Shown here one piece after another: positions 8,620 to 18,650 of a DNA stretch of 28,580 bases. The translations under genes and the position numbers were made by a program. How positions within the stretch are numbered: the first letter of the stretch is position 1; every line of letters begins with the position of its first letter. Origin of the DNA: Calcarisporiella thermophila CBS 279.70 (Eukaryota > Calcarisporiellomycota); the NCBI RefSeq assembly GCF_041956535.1, contig NW_027192200.1, positions 1 through 28,580 on the forward strand, written 5' to 3'. The notes beneath the pieces were generated by a model. It was not told where the DNA came from and did no database searches. It worked only from the letters and a program-made list of their open reading frames with translations.

Positions 8620-8850
8620 GTGTGCCCTCCCCTGGCAGCATGTACCTCAAAGGCATACTTGCATAGAGCCTGTGGATATATTCCGGCTCTACCCTCCCCC
8701 TACTCCCCATCCGCTCGCTCCCATAACTCGTCCTTATTCTTTGATATTTTTGATCAAGAGCCGAGCATTCGCTTCAACTCGCTCCAGATACGCTCTATGA
8801 TCTTCAAATCTGGAGACTGCGGGAGCCACTCTAGCAAGCTTATCTTATAG
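8620..8850 (-). pseudogene. Decayed Tc1/mariner transposase, C-terminal end
   Basis: Minus-strand translation gives LLEWLPQSPDLKIIERIWSE followed by LKRML, which is the Tc1 family block W-P-x-x-S-P-D-L-N-P-I-E-x-x-W that carries the last acidic residue of the catalytic triad. Farther on come NKDELWERAD and, in another frame, PEYIHRLYASMPLRYMLPG, matching the usual C-terminal segment that ends in S-M-P-x-R. At least one stop and one frameshift separate the blocks. The upstream catalytic parts are not recognisable in 8850-9400. Dead fragment. Confidence 0.75.
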
Positions 8851-10097
8851 TAGTAGTTAACCTCTCAAGCTATACCTCTCTTAGCCATGACACTAATTTT
8901 CCCCAGCCGATTCGATGAAATAACATGATTTATTTCTATCTTTTAATTATTTTATCACTTTAGCATAGATAATATCTCTTGTTCATCACATCGTCTGATT
9001 ATTTTCTTTGGCTATTTAACTCCTTGTATTGTCGATGGTTCCTCACCAATTTGTTATATTTCTTAAGTCTACATAAAATGACCGCTACAAATTAGCTTGA
9101 GGCTGACTCAACCTTAGTATCCCCAATCTAGCGTTGGGCAGAATTGCGTATTTGAACCAACTCAATGCAGCCCAAGAGTACAGCAGATCTTCTAGACATC
9201 GTTCCATTTTTCATGCAAATCATCACGAAGCTTCCCTCTGAGTTCGTTAGCAGATTAAGTCTGCAGTGGCCGTGACAGTTTCCCTTCACCCCAATCGAGG
9301 TGGGCAAGCTCCGATTCACAAATTTGTTTTTTTTTTCTTGGTGACGATTGGCTAATCAGTTTTTTTGCTAAAAACTCCAATTAATTTACCTCTAATTTAA
9401 TTTAGATATGAGCAGTTAAGATTATGCATTACGCTCTAAGGCACAAAACATATTGGTTGAGACAGATTCAGCGAACGCGCGAGAAATAGGCAGCATATCA
9501 AGTGGTTCTATCATGTAAATCGATACAAGCTCTGAAAAAAGAATAACTGAACGAAACGATTCCGAGAAAGCTGTGTGCAATGACGAAGAAAGCGTAGAGA
9601 GGATCGCAAGTGGCCGCAGGTAAGTTTCGAGGTCCTGGAAGAGACGGAATACTAGACGAAATAGAGGATAAATATCATCCGGTAATCTGTAGCACCAAGC
9701 ATGGGAATGTGCACTATGAAAACCGTTATTGCGATGCAATGTCGCCAGCGAAACTCTTTCTCTCCTCTCTCTCTGCTCTAAGGCATAATACTCGTGTCGA
9801 AAACCCAATCGAAATGCCCAAACGTGAAGAGGTTGGTTGAGCTGGTTTGCGCTTCAGTGATGCGTCAACCTTAATCAAGACAGGTAGAACCGTGCATGCC
9901 AAAAGAGTGATTGCCAAACTATTGCATAGCAGTGCTGATATTTGCTTTTGCACCATTTGGTGTAATAAAACGTCAAGAAAACTACAAATAAATTTCATCA
10001 GATCGATCGACTCTTGCAAATTTTTTTTTAAGTTTGGCTGTAACAACCCCTTCGACACAAAACTAACTGCAACCATAGTAGGAATCGCAATTAATAA
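8851..10097. other. Unassigned region with unsupported open frames
   Basis: Several overlapping frames of 60-130 codons occur on both strands between 9128 and 10116 (for example minus 9422-9808 and minus 9726-10076), but none shows a known motif, a signal peptide with a sensible mature part, or splice sites that would join them. A GT-AAGT donor-like site at 9620 has no plausible upstream exon. The higher GC of 9420-9960 suggests this was once coding or transposon sequence. Confidence 0.35.
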
Positions 10098-10415
10098 ATG
10101 CAGCTTCTCAAATTAACCGTCGGAGTCGTAGCTATTTGCGCGGCCAAGCAACTCGTCTTAGCTAGCATTATTCCCCATGGTGAAGTTGAAAAGATACAAG
10201 AGCCTGTCTTTGAAAAACGCATCCTCGATGCATCAATGGAAATCGTCTCATGGAAGCAAGAACTTGGGGATACAAGCCTGTCCAACTCAGTTGCATTTAT
10301 CGCCAAATGTGGACAAAAACTAGCCAACATGGGCGGCGGAATCGACGTTGCCGGTGCTGATATCCTCAGTTCAAACTCCGCAGACTGCCGTCTGTTAGAG
10401 AACGACCAGACATGA
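10098..10415 (+). CDS. Putative small secreted protein
   Basis: 105 residues, single exon. The first 22 residues (MQLLKLTVGVVAICAAKQLV and the following LA) look like a signal peptide with a cut after VLA. The mature part of about 83 residues is acidic, has two cysteines (AKCG and ADCR) that could form one disulfide, and a GGGIDVAGAD stretch. I recognise no family. An antisense frame of similar length (10091-10420) is overlapping, and I prefer the plus strand because only it has a secretion signal. It may be an effector or small cell-surface protein; function unknown. Confidence 0.5.
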   Translation: MQLLKLTVGVVAICAAKQLVLASIIPHGEVEKIQEPVFEKRILDASMEIVSWKQELGDTSLSNSVAFIAKCGQKLANMGGGIDVAGADILSSNSADCRLLENDQT

Positions 10416-11539
10416 TCCAAGTCTGAATAGTTGTTGTGTTACGACGGTTATTTCATACTTATACAAATATGTATAAGCAAGTATCTTATCATCATTATTA
10501 GTCATCATCTCCTATTCTATCATATATATAGGATGTGCTTTTTCTCTTTTGAATTCTTTTCCGGTATGTGTTATTTGTGTTATCCCTTCTATCCGTCTTC
10601 TTTCCTTTTATTAATATACTCTTAATAAGATCCAACACCGTTAATCAATCAATCAAGTCTTAAATGGTTAATGGAGAGATGATTAGTCGCATACTCGATA
10701 ACTTGGTCCACTCCAACAGATGCTCCCAGCAATAAGTCAGTGCTCTCCAATTTGAAGACGGTACTATATAACTTGAATGACGGAGCACTTAGTGATAGCA
10801 TTATTTTTATGAATAAACATTTTCTACACTCACTTATATTAAATATAGCGTTTGTGTATCAGAACATTTTATGTAAAATTAGGAATCTGTGGTGAGAAGA
10901 GCAAGCAGTTCAAGTCCGAGAGCTTAACAATATTATTTTATTCCCGTCTTCTCTGTATATTTTTGAACTGATTCCTTATATAATATATAAGGAATGCTTC
11001 TTTAATTCTCTGAGCTTTTGAAACACGCATCTCATCAGTTCATCTACATTAACTTCCGAGAGATTGGCACCGCCTAGAGCATATTTAAGTGCGTCAATAT
11101 TTAAAAACTTCAGTAATATTATTACCGAAAAAAAACCGTGTTTATTGTTATATAGCCTAACCTACGCGCTTATCATACAATTTTTTTAAACATGCATACT
11201 ATAAAACACCGTAATTTTTGTATTTTATTATTGATTTTACAACCCTAGTTGAAATCATGAATTATAAGCATCAAAAATTTGTTTGGCTTAAACTCCAAAT
11301 TAAGATTGTAAGATTGGCAGCGGAGCATAAATAGGCAAATCAATTTAATTCTTTTGATTACTGTATATCCCTGCCATTTTATATTCAAACTCAAGATTTG
11401 CATTGCCGGGTTTTTTCAATGCCAAGTAATGAGTTGAATGAGTCGCCGCCCTAATTAGCAAAATCAATATGTTGATTTACAAAAGCCTCAGATCGACCAA
11501 CGACCTCGGCCGAATACTATGATTTTAACCGCTTATCAC
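10416..11539. other. AT-rich spacer, no gene seen
   Basis: Follows the putative secreted-protein gene and holds its 3' region. Apart from a short palindrome at 10971-10995, nothing could be supported. A two-unit telomere-like string (CCTAACCTA) near 11158 is too short to be meaningful. Confidence 0.5.
10971..10995. repeat. Perfect AT-rich palindrome, 12-bp arms
   Basis: ATTCCTTATATA is followed after one base by its exact reverse complement TATATAAGGAAT. It could form a cruciform or mark a transposon or recombination site; nothing around it identifies its role. Confidence 0.8.
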
Positions 11540-12236
11540 GTACCCCACAAAAAACTCTCCTGGTGAAAACTACTAGAAAACGTATAGGAGCATGTAGAAA
11601 AAGGTGGANNNNNNNNNNNNNNNNNNNNNNNNNNNNNNNNNNNNNNNNNNNNNNNNNNNNNNNNNNNNNNNNNNNNNNNNNNNNNNNNNNNNNNNNNNNN
11701 NNNNNNNNNNNNNNNNNNNNNNNNNNNNNNNNNNNNNNNNNNNNNNNNNNNNNNNNNNNNNNNNNNNNNNNNNNNNNNNNNNNNNNNNNNNNNNNNNNNN
11801 NNNNNNNNNNNNNNNNNNNNNNNNNNNNNNNNNNNNNNNNNNNNNNNNNNNNNNNNNNNNNNNNNNNNNNNNNNNNNNNNNNNNNNNNNNNNNNNNNNNN
11901 NNNNNNNNNNNNNNNNNNNNNNNNNNNNNNNNNNNNNNNNNNNNNNNNNNNNNNNNNNNNNNNNNNNNNNNNNNNNNNNNNNNNNNNNNNNNNNNNNNNN
12001 NNNNNNNNNNNNNNNNNNNNNNNNNNNNNNNNNNNNNNNNNNNNNNNNNNNNNNNTCCCTAAATTTTTACAAACTTTTCACCTATTTTTCAAGATATTAA
12101 TAATGGGAGAAGAGTCTACAAATTATAGTGAAATTGTTGAAAAATTATAGGGAATCGCGAACCTCCTCCACCTTTTCTACATGCTCCTATTCGTTTTCTA
12201 GCAGTTTTCACCAGACGGGTTTTTTGTAGGGGTATG
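11540..12236. mobile_element. Inverted-repeat element (MITE/foldback-like) with an assembly gap inside
   Basis: The left arm (about 11540-11608) and right arm (about 12167-12236) are inverted copies of each other, sharing blocks such as TGGTGAAAACT, CTAGAAAACG, ATAGGAGCATGTAGAAAA and GGTGGA. The arms are about 70 bp and roughly 85-90 percent identical by eye. The left arm runs directly into 447 N. Inside the right half there is a further inverted pair, TCCCTAAATTTTT at 12056 and its partner ending at 12152. No transposase frame is visible, so it looks like a non-autonomous terminal-inverted-repeat element of about 700 bp. No clear target-site duplication was identified. Confidence 0.7.
11609..12055. 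other. Assembly gap (447 N)
   Basis: Unresolved bases. Any open frame reported across it is artificial. Confidence 1.
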
Positions 12237-13084
12237 TAATGGGTTTACTACATCTCTGATGATAAAATTTAAATTTGACGACATGGGTGTCCTGGAGGTA
12301 GGTGAGAATCTGGCCATTTAACTGGAGGGTTAACCTGGAGCAATACTCGGTATATATTATTGTATTTCTCATAGAAGGATATTGCTGAGCTGGAGGGATT
12401 TATAATTTAATGTTTTCGAGTCATTACCATGACAAAGCAACAGACTGAGATTGAGTCTTGCCAAGCCCAGTGGACAAGCATGTACAAAAGTGTTGATCCC
12501 CTTCTGTATAAATACAGTGGAAAATACTGAGCAAGAGGATTAATAGCCCTAAAATCGACCTACAGTAATTTAAAATAAGCCTAATCTCTACTCTATTATA
12601 AGAAAAATTAGAAGAACGAGAAAATTTTGGAGCACCTGCATTTATTATTTTTATTGAGAAATCTTTGATTGAACATACTGTAAAATATAAAATAAAATTA
12701 CTATATAGGGAAGCAAAACATTAGACTAAATTTCATATACACTGATCTGAAGGACGATACTGATTTAACTTAGTTAAAATTAACCTGATCAATCCTTGTT
12801 ATAAACTGTTGTATTTGGAAATCTATGCCCACCTACAATATATTTTTCCCCATGAATCTTTTTCAGCCAATTTTGATGTGGCTTCCTAGGATACCAATTG
12901 ATTTTAAAGACCCTCCTTATCACTTCACTACTCTATATTTATACCGATTTTATCTTCTTTTTTCTACAACTTTTATTTATCTTGCTAAGTGAACATTGGC
13001 TCGTGTATACTTGACTGAATGAGAATGCTCAGCCAAACTAGCATGGACTGTTCCTCTTTTCTCATTGCACTAACATTAATTTGC
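12237..13084. other. AT-rich spacer, no gene seen
   Basis: A 34-codon frame at 12429-12533 is too short and lacks support. This stretch contains the 3' region of the cysteine-rich secreted-protein gene on the minus strand. Confidence 0.45.
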
Positions 13085-13393
13085 TTAATCATCGCAGTAC
13101 CACTCGTGGTCTTGACAACGCCCGAAGCCAGAATTTTTGCCTCCATAACAAGACACTTCGGTGCGACCCTCGGCACGACACGAGTATCCGTGAGCATTGA
13201 GTGCGCCTAAGAAGTCATTCCGCTGCTTGTGTGCACTGAGGCCACAGACTCCTCGGCAAGTATAAAAACACTCGCTTTCTTTGCCGTCCCATTCCTTGAA
13301 ACGACAGGCCCATTTCTTCGCATCTACTGCAGTGTTTACGCAGCACATCAACAAGGAAGCCAGGATGATGGTGGTGATTCTCATGTTATACAC
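13085..13393 (-). CDS. Small cysteine-rich secreted protein (8 Cys)
   Basis: 102 residues, single exon; start is the Met at 13393, or the second Met three codons later. A signal peptide is evident (hydrophobic ITTIILASLLMCCVNTAV, cut after VDA). The mature part of about 77 residues has eight cysteines (WAC, SEC, YTC, GVC, YSC, VSC, GRC, WYC), enough for four disulfides, and is rich in charged and aromatic residues. I do not recognise the family. Size, secretion signal and even cysteine number are what one sees in fungal apoplastic effectors and defensin-like proteins. A TATA-like site on the minus strand at 13499-13507 lies about 105 bp upstream. Confidence 0.75.
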   Translation of the reverse strand: MYNMRITTIILASLLMCCVNTAVDAKKWACRFKEWDGKESECFYTCRGVCGLSAHKQRNDFLGALNAHGYSCRAEGRTEVSCYGGKNSGFGRCQDHEWYCDD

Positions 13394-13498
13394 TTAAGGA
13401 TTCTTCCGCTTTAAAGACAAGTTGAAAAAATAGAGTGACAACAAGTAATTAAAAGTTGGGAGGAGATTTTTAGGGACAACTCTCCAAACAACTAGGAT

Positions 13499-13507
13499 AT
13501 TTATATT
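13499..13507 (-). promoter_or_regulatory. TATA-like box for the 8-Cys secreted protein
   Basis: Minus strand reads ATATAAATA, about 105 bp before the start codon at 13393. Position fits a core promoter with a leader of some 75 bases. Confidence 0.4.
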
Positions 13508-14719
13508 AAAAAGTGTGAGAGTTTTCTTTTTGTCAATTACATAATTTAATCAAATAGTGGCGCTTCATGTATGCATCGTGGCCTTGTGAAGAGCTACTGT
13601 AACATCAGCAAAGATTTGTGCACACCAATAAGCCTCTTAGACCGTTTCTGTCACAGTTACCAAGTCTTCTTCGTACCGCTTTCTTTTTTGAAAGAAAACG
13701 TTAACACCTTTTGTTAAATTTGTGTTACACTAGAAATTTTGCTATCGAAAGTGTAGAGGATCAGCGATATATTTGAAAAATTATGAGAGTTAAGTGGTGT
13801 TTAATTAGCAATTTATAACTAACTAACAATTGAGAATCTTAAACTAAAGCTCTCCCTTCTCCTAGTTCTTTGTTCTTTTCAAAGAGTTACTCGTAATAAG
13901 TTAAGAATAAGAGTTACACTAATAATCTTGGCATGTAAAATGGGTTCATGAAATTCTTATGTAACTGGGGTATTTCCCCTTTTGTCTTTTTTATTGACCA
14001 CGTTCCTTCGCTTCTTTTGTATTGTTTCTCTACCTTAATTCAGTATTGGTAGGACCTGTAACACACAGGGGACATGTGGGCCTCAGCCGTGACTGTCATT
14101 TGTACATTTTCTAATGCAATGCCATTATTTTTGTAACACTAGGCTGGCCACCCATTTCACTTAGGTAGCACAGATATTTATACTCATCCTTATAAACTTG
14201 GCATATCATTAGTGTCAGAGAAGACATACAAACTTTAATTAACAATCTTGCAAATCATTATGATAAACCCCCATAAGATGCTCAATTTTATAGCAATTTG
14301 AACCCAGCTTCAAAAATTATTGACTGATATTTTTATGCGATAGGTTTGCTCGAACAAATTTTCACGAATAAAAAATGAATATATTTTTGATGCCTGTTAT
14401 GACAAGCTTACTTTAGTAACTAGTGACACCTGGTTAGCACGTTTGGCCACTGAGATATTTATGCCAAGGCTAAAATAAAAGGCCTCATGGTTGATAAACT
14501 GAAAAAAATATAGCGAACGGGAATATAATTCTTTTGCAGAGAGAGATTTCGAACAGGTAATTGGAGGTGAAGCTATTCGAATATATTTTGGATATTTCAT
14601 AAATATTCCTGGAATAAACTCTAAGGTTAGATTAGCCTAACCTAAACAAAGCTTGCAGCAAACTCTCACAAGCAGCAGCACCAGAATATTGCTGGGTTCA
14701 ATATCAGTAGCAGGATTAA
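13508..14719. other. AT-rich spacer, possible weak transposase trace
   Basis: Mostly AT-rich without usable frames. Minus-strand 13570-13690 gives VRRRLGNCDRNGLRGLLV, which faintly resembles the end of the Tc1 HTH region; too weak to annotate as a gene. A frame at 14397-14600 (minus) has no recognisable content. Confidence 0.35.
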
Positions 14720-15250
14720 GTGGGAATGCGCGCTTATCTACCACGACTGGATATTTCATTACTTCAGACAAGTGAAACGACGCTAGCTGACATTGCGATG
14801 CTTAACTGCACCAATAAACACAAGGTTGGCGATTATTTTGATAAACTTAATTTTATTTGCCTTCAATTCTCGCATGTCAATACAATCATCACTACGATTA
14901 TTTTTCAAATCATTGTTAGTGACTCCATGCAGTTCAGAATAACTCAGCATTCATAATCTGATAGTGATGATCTTCAACTCAATAAAAAGCTTTTTGATTT
15001 ATCGTTTGATGTGGATAAAGCAGTAGATAATATCAGCGTATGCGTCAAGTAAGTCAATGACAATTTCTTCTTTGAAATCATTCAAGACCCAAATATCAAA
15101 GAATTAGAATGGGAATATGTAAGTTTGTGCGAATCGAGAGAAGATTACGAAAGAATCACTACTATGCTTACCGGTCTAGACAAAGTCGTACCAAGAAACG
15201 ATTTCTGGACACAGTATTATCTTGAAAACTGTAATTCGTTCAAAACCTAG
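14720..15250 (+). pseudogene. Broken open frame of unknown family (two in-frame TAA)
   Basis: One reading frame of 177 codons from ATG 14720 to TAG 15248 is interrupted only by TAA at 14954 and TAA at 15050. The downstream part reads like a soluble protein (KKLFDLSFDVDKAVDNI, IKELEWEYVSLCESREDYER, NDFWTQYYLENCNSF) with normal amino acid mix, unlike the random frames around it. Both stops are one C-to-T change from CAA. The first segment is hydrophobic toward its end and may instead contain an intron. I recognise no domain. It could be a recently inactivated gene, or a spliced gene whose exons I have not resolved. Confidence 0.4.
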
Positions 15251-16229
15251 TTTGGATTGCATTTTGTAATGTACAACGGCTTCTTCAGTAACCATGTGCT
15301 AACAATAAACCGATGAAATACAGTGATAACGCTTAACAGTCGAATATGCTTATTTTTGATTTTTTACATTTTCTACGATTTTGTGGGACTAATCATGTAA
15401 TGGTACTCTTTGTTAAACGAGATTATTCAAATAAGAACAAGAGATACTGTTTGTACAAAACTGTTGAGATAAATGGGCGTATTTGCATCGTGAATGAATA
15501 AATTATTAGCTGCTCTACATGAATGTGTGGGAATATCATTTTAGAAATACATGGTATCAACGGTATTTTTAGAATTACCCAATCGTAAGTTTATACACCG
15601 AGCGTATGAAGTTAGTAAAAACGAAGACACATTAACATTACAAAACTCCGATATTCATTATCTAATCTGCATCTGCCTTACGATCAAGATAGTAGTAAAT
15701 TGATTCAAGGTACAGATTTCGAGATCAAGTTTCAATGAGGTTAAGTAAACTTCATGAAGTATTCCAAGATAAAAGAAAAAAGGAAAAAGGAAAAAAGATA
15801 TCCAACTAAGAGAGATAAGTTAATGTGGCGGTTACAATGATTGATTTCGAAATCAAACACAAAATGCATTAAACATCAGCAAAGAAACTATAAAAAAAAT
15901 CACTAAGAAATTTTCCCAATACATATTCACTTTTTTACAGATAAAATATAACAAAAGGCCAAAATTTATAATAAAATAGGCACACATCAATTGCCATCTA
16001 TAGGTTCAAGTTCTGTGGATTGTAGATGTAACAAGTACAATAACTAATATATGTTTAATTTATCGACAATCGATCTCGGATATTTTAACTTTACGTATAA
16101 AACCACTTGTAGAACTTAATTACGTCTTCACCGAATCTTTAACCGAATTTTTTACGAATTGACTTTACGTCTTTTTACGAACTTATTTAAGTGTAATAAA
16201 CATTAGTATATGTCGAACCCTACTTGTGC
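15251..16229. other. AT-rich spacer, no gene seen
   Basis: Very AT-rich, purine runs near 15770-15800. No coding frame, RNA gene or repeat supported. Confidence 0.5.
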
Positions 16230-16570
16230 TTATTACAGTAGAGGCGAGTCTAAAACTTCAATCTGGTTACTTTGGTACTACCGTTCAATGAGTTTTTCTT
16301 CATGCTTGAGTCGTTATCATGTTGAAATGCTATCCCTTGCTTGCTAAGATTATAGTACTGGAGCGTTGCCATCAATTCATCGTCGAGAATTCGTGAATAA
16401 AGTTCATTGCTGCGACCTTCTAAGATTCGGCATAAGAATCCTATGCCACGAGGAGTTTACTCCTTCATATCATAATAACACTACTTTCCGTGTTTTGCCG
16501 GCGGCCATATCTGGCACGCTTGTAATGAATCGTTACGCCTCTTTCAGCAACACCCTCGCCTAATATTACT
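16230..16570 (-). pseudogene. Decayed Tc1/mariner transposase, central catalytic part
   Basis: Minus-strand reading gives GIGFLCRILEG, then RSNELYSRILDDELMATLQ, then YYNLSKQGIAFQHDND and, one frame over, NQIEVLDS. This is the Tc1 block F-x-x-D-N-x-x-x-H that carries the second catalytic Asp, preceded by the Y-x-x-I-L-D-D-E-L segment. The third catalytic block (S-P-D-L-N-P-I-E) is missing: similarity ends right after LDS at about 16250. Frames change at least twice and the upstream part (VPDMAAGKTRKVVLL) contains stops. A dead copy, different from the two other fragments in this window because each covers another part of the protein. Confidence 0.7.
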
Positions 16571-18182
16571 AAAGATACGGATATGGCGCTTATCTGAAAA
16601 GCCAAAACGACTTCAATCTTTGATAGTGAAATAAACGCGAGTATTGGCTCGTAAGGTAATAATTATTAATTACAAGATCAAAGCTTGCGATAATTTGTAA
16701 GTAAAATTATAATGTTTTACAACCAGTTTTTATACATAAAATTATTAATTAAAAAAACCCCGAGTGATAACTAGGGCTATCGTGAGCACATCGGAAGTTT
16801 TATGGTTCAGTTACAGTTCTATTACACCTGGTCTAATTTCTATAATATTTGAACTTTAATATTCTAGCAATTGTGATAAAGTATCTGGCGAATGATATTC
16901 ACATATATATCTTTCTCAGTTAACTCTTTCCAAAGCTCTTGCGATTCGTCGGCGTAAACACCTTTGCAATATACAATTATTATTGTATGGTAACTTGTAA
17001 GGGTGACCTAATTTTCATTGATGCTTTTAGATTATACAAGAGTATGAAGACACCGCTATTTAATAGAACAAAAATGACCTACCAAATTTTCGCGCTCTAC
17101 CCTTGGAACACTACAACTACAAGGCTCCCAAACGAATATGGTATGAAGACCGGTATTGTTCGTTTGTACAAAATATACAATATTAAATGGTAATGTTAGC
17201 CTATTAGGAAGCATGATTTATATTTTATTAATTGAAGGCATCATGAGACTATTGGGAGGTATTTTAACCGATTCTCGGTTACTTAATGTAATAGGGATAA
17301 TAAAGCAAATTATCAATTCATAAGCAAAATCCTACTAGAAAAGAATGATACCATTAGGAATACAAGACGATCGTTATAAGAGAAATAAGTATTTAACTCA
17401 TCCTTTAACAAGCGGTTCTTCTTTTTGACAATTTTAGCTCTACCTTCATTTCCCAAGACGGTAATGAATTCCTTCTTCCAGTTGCATACAGAACACATTG
17501 ATTTCGAAAATGAATAATAATAACATATTTTAAATTTAGAAGAAAAGAAATTCTGTCATCAACTATTCTATTGAAATGTTCATATTTGTCATTATTATAG
17601 CAGTACCCTTGAAGTATAAATTTCCGAAACCTTTTCCCATATCATTCGAGTGGTGGTTTATACTAGGCTTAGCAACATATTACTTGTAAAAGGCAACTTC
17701 ATCAAGATTGAAAAGCGGCTAAGCTTTAGAGCAGCTGATTTTCTGGCCAATTTTAGCTCATAAGCTTTCTAACCAGAATTATATATGGACCCCATGTAAA
17801 TTCGATGAAGATATTCTTATAAATCCGCTTGGCTCTCAATATGTTCAAAGCATTAGTATAGTGAGAAAAATGCTAGATTATGTATCACAATGATCAAAAA
17901 TTGTTGAGCGAAACATCGCTCAACAATTAATTCGAACTTGGATTTTCACAAAAATATTCAAATAGTTGAATATTACCATTTTATTTACTATAATGGAAAA
18001 TGACGCTTTCTATTGTGGAAGTTCTGTAGTGTGCTTTGTAAGGTTCACTTTCAAGCCAAAATTAGAACTAAAATTTTTGGATGGTTATAAAAATATACAT
18101 AGATTAAAACTCCAATATAATAAAAATTCAGATTCCAGAATAAATCCTACCCCACTAAACTTTTCCGTGTATCCGTTCATGC
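16571..18182. other. AT-rich spacer, no gene supported
   Basis: Frames of 60-85 codons at 16939-17193 (+), 17313-17498 (-) and 17966-18187 (+) have no recognisable domain, no signal peptide, and the base composition of the surrounding non-coding sequence. A perfect hairpin lies at 17899-17928. Confidence 0.4.
17899..17928. repeat. Perfect 12-bp inverted repeat with 6-base loop
   Basis: AATTGTTGAGCG, loop AAACAT, then CGCTCAACAATT. As RNA it would be a stable hairpin. No flanking gene ends close to it, and there is no U-run that would suggest a terminator. Confidence 0.85.
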
Positions 18183-18189
18183 TATAAAA
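18183..18189 (+). promoter_or_regulatory. TATA box for the 16-Cys secreted protein
   Basis: TATAAAA lies 96 bp before the start codon at 18279, followed by a C/T-rich leader. Sequence and spacing fit a core promoter. Confidence 0.55.
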
Positions 18190-18278
18190 TCCCCTTGCTT
18201 ACAAAAATTTTTACCTCCCCCGCCATTCCATTTTACACAGTAAACATTTTCAGTCGATTAGGTCAACGACAAGGTGCA

Positions 18279-18650
18279 ATGAAATATTTGGTGCTTGCAT
18301 TTTTGACGATATTATGCCTGATTAGTTGCACGATTGCTCAGTCCCCGTGCGCTGGTTGCAATTCTCAATGCCAAAGCTACAGCCCAACTTGCGCCGTTTG
18401 CATAGTCATCAAATGCGGGTTAGGTGTTGATGAGTGTGCGACGCATCAGTGCGCCGCAGGAACGGTTACGTGCGCGGTTAACTGTAGCAAATTCAGAAAC
18501 CAATGCTGCAAGGGTGCCACGGGAGCGATGAAGTGCACTTGTGAAAGATCCGTATCTAAAATTGCTGGATGGGACTGCTTTAGATCACTCTCTGGATACA
18601 TAAAAAATAACCCAAAATGCATTGAAGGAAGCTACAATGGACCTTATTAA
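18279..18650 (+). CDS. Secreted protein very rich in cysteine (16 Cys)
   Basis: 123 residues from ATG 18279, single exon. The frame is open farther upstream to 18195, but this Met directly begins a strong signal peptide (MKYLVLAFLTILCLISCTIAQ region, cut after AQ) and lies at the right distance from a TATA box. The mature protein of about 102 residues has 16 cysteines in close spacing (PCAGC, QC, TCAVC, KC, EC, QC, TC, NC, QCC, KCTC, DC, KC), enough for eight disulfides, with few aromatic residues in the first two thirds. No family recognised; it is not an obvious hydrophobin or CFEM domain, since the paired-Cys pattern does not fit. Possible role as effector, adhesin or wall protein is inference. 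AATAAA-like signals occur near 18762. Confidence 0.8.
   Translation: MKYLVLAFLTILCLISCTIAQSPCAGCNSQCQSYSPTCAVCIVIKCGLGVDECATHQCAAGTVTCAVNCSKFRNQCCKGATGAMKCTCERSVSKIAGWDCFRSLSGYIKNNPKCIEGSYNGPY

Noticed and set aside
9422-10076. Overlapping minus-strand frames of 116 and 128 codons
   Set aside because: No motif, no splice sites joining them, and competing frames on the plus strand; noted as an unassigned region only.
11563-12150. Open frame of 195 codons across the N gap
   Set aside because: It consists almost wholly of unknown bases; the flanks are inverted-repeat sequence, not coding.
12429-12533. 34-codon frame starting MTKQQTEIESC
   Set aside because: No signal peptide, domain or splice context; too short to support.
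13570-13690. Minus-strand trace resembling the Tc1 HTH end (VRRRLGNCDRNGLRG)
   Set aside because: Too short, with a stop and a frame change soon after; resemblance could be chance.
14621-14646. Interstitial telomere-like string (AGGTTAG ... CTAACCTAA)
   Set aside because: Only one or two inverted units; expected by chance in AT-rich DNA. A similar short string near 11158 was dropped for the same reason.
16939-17193. 84-codon plus-strand frame
   Set aside because: Composition of translated AT-rich DNA, no domain, and no promoter or splice evidence.
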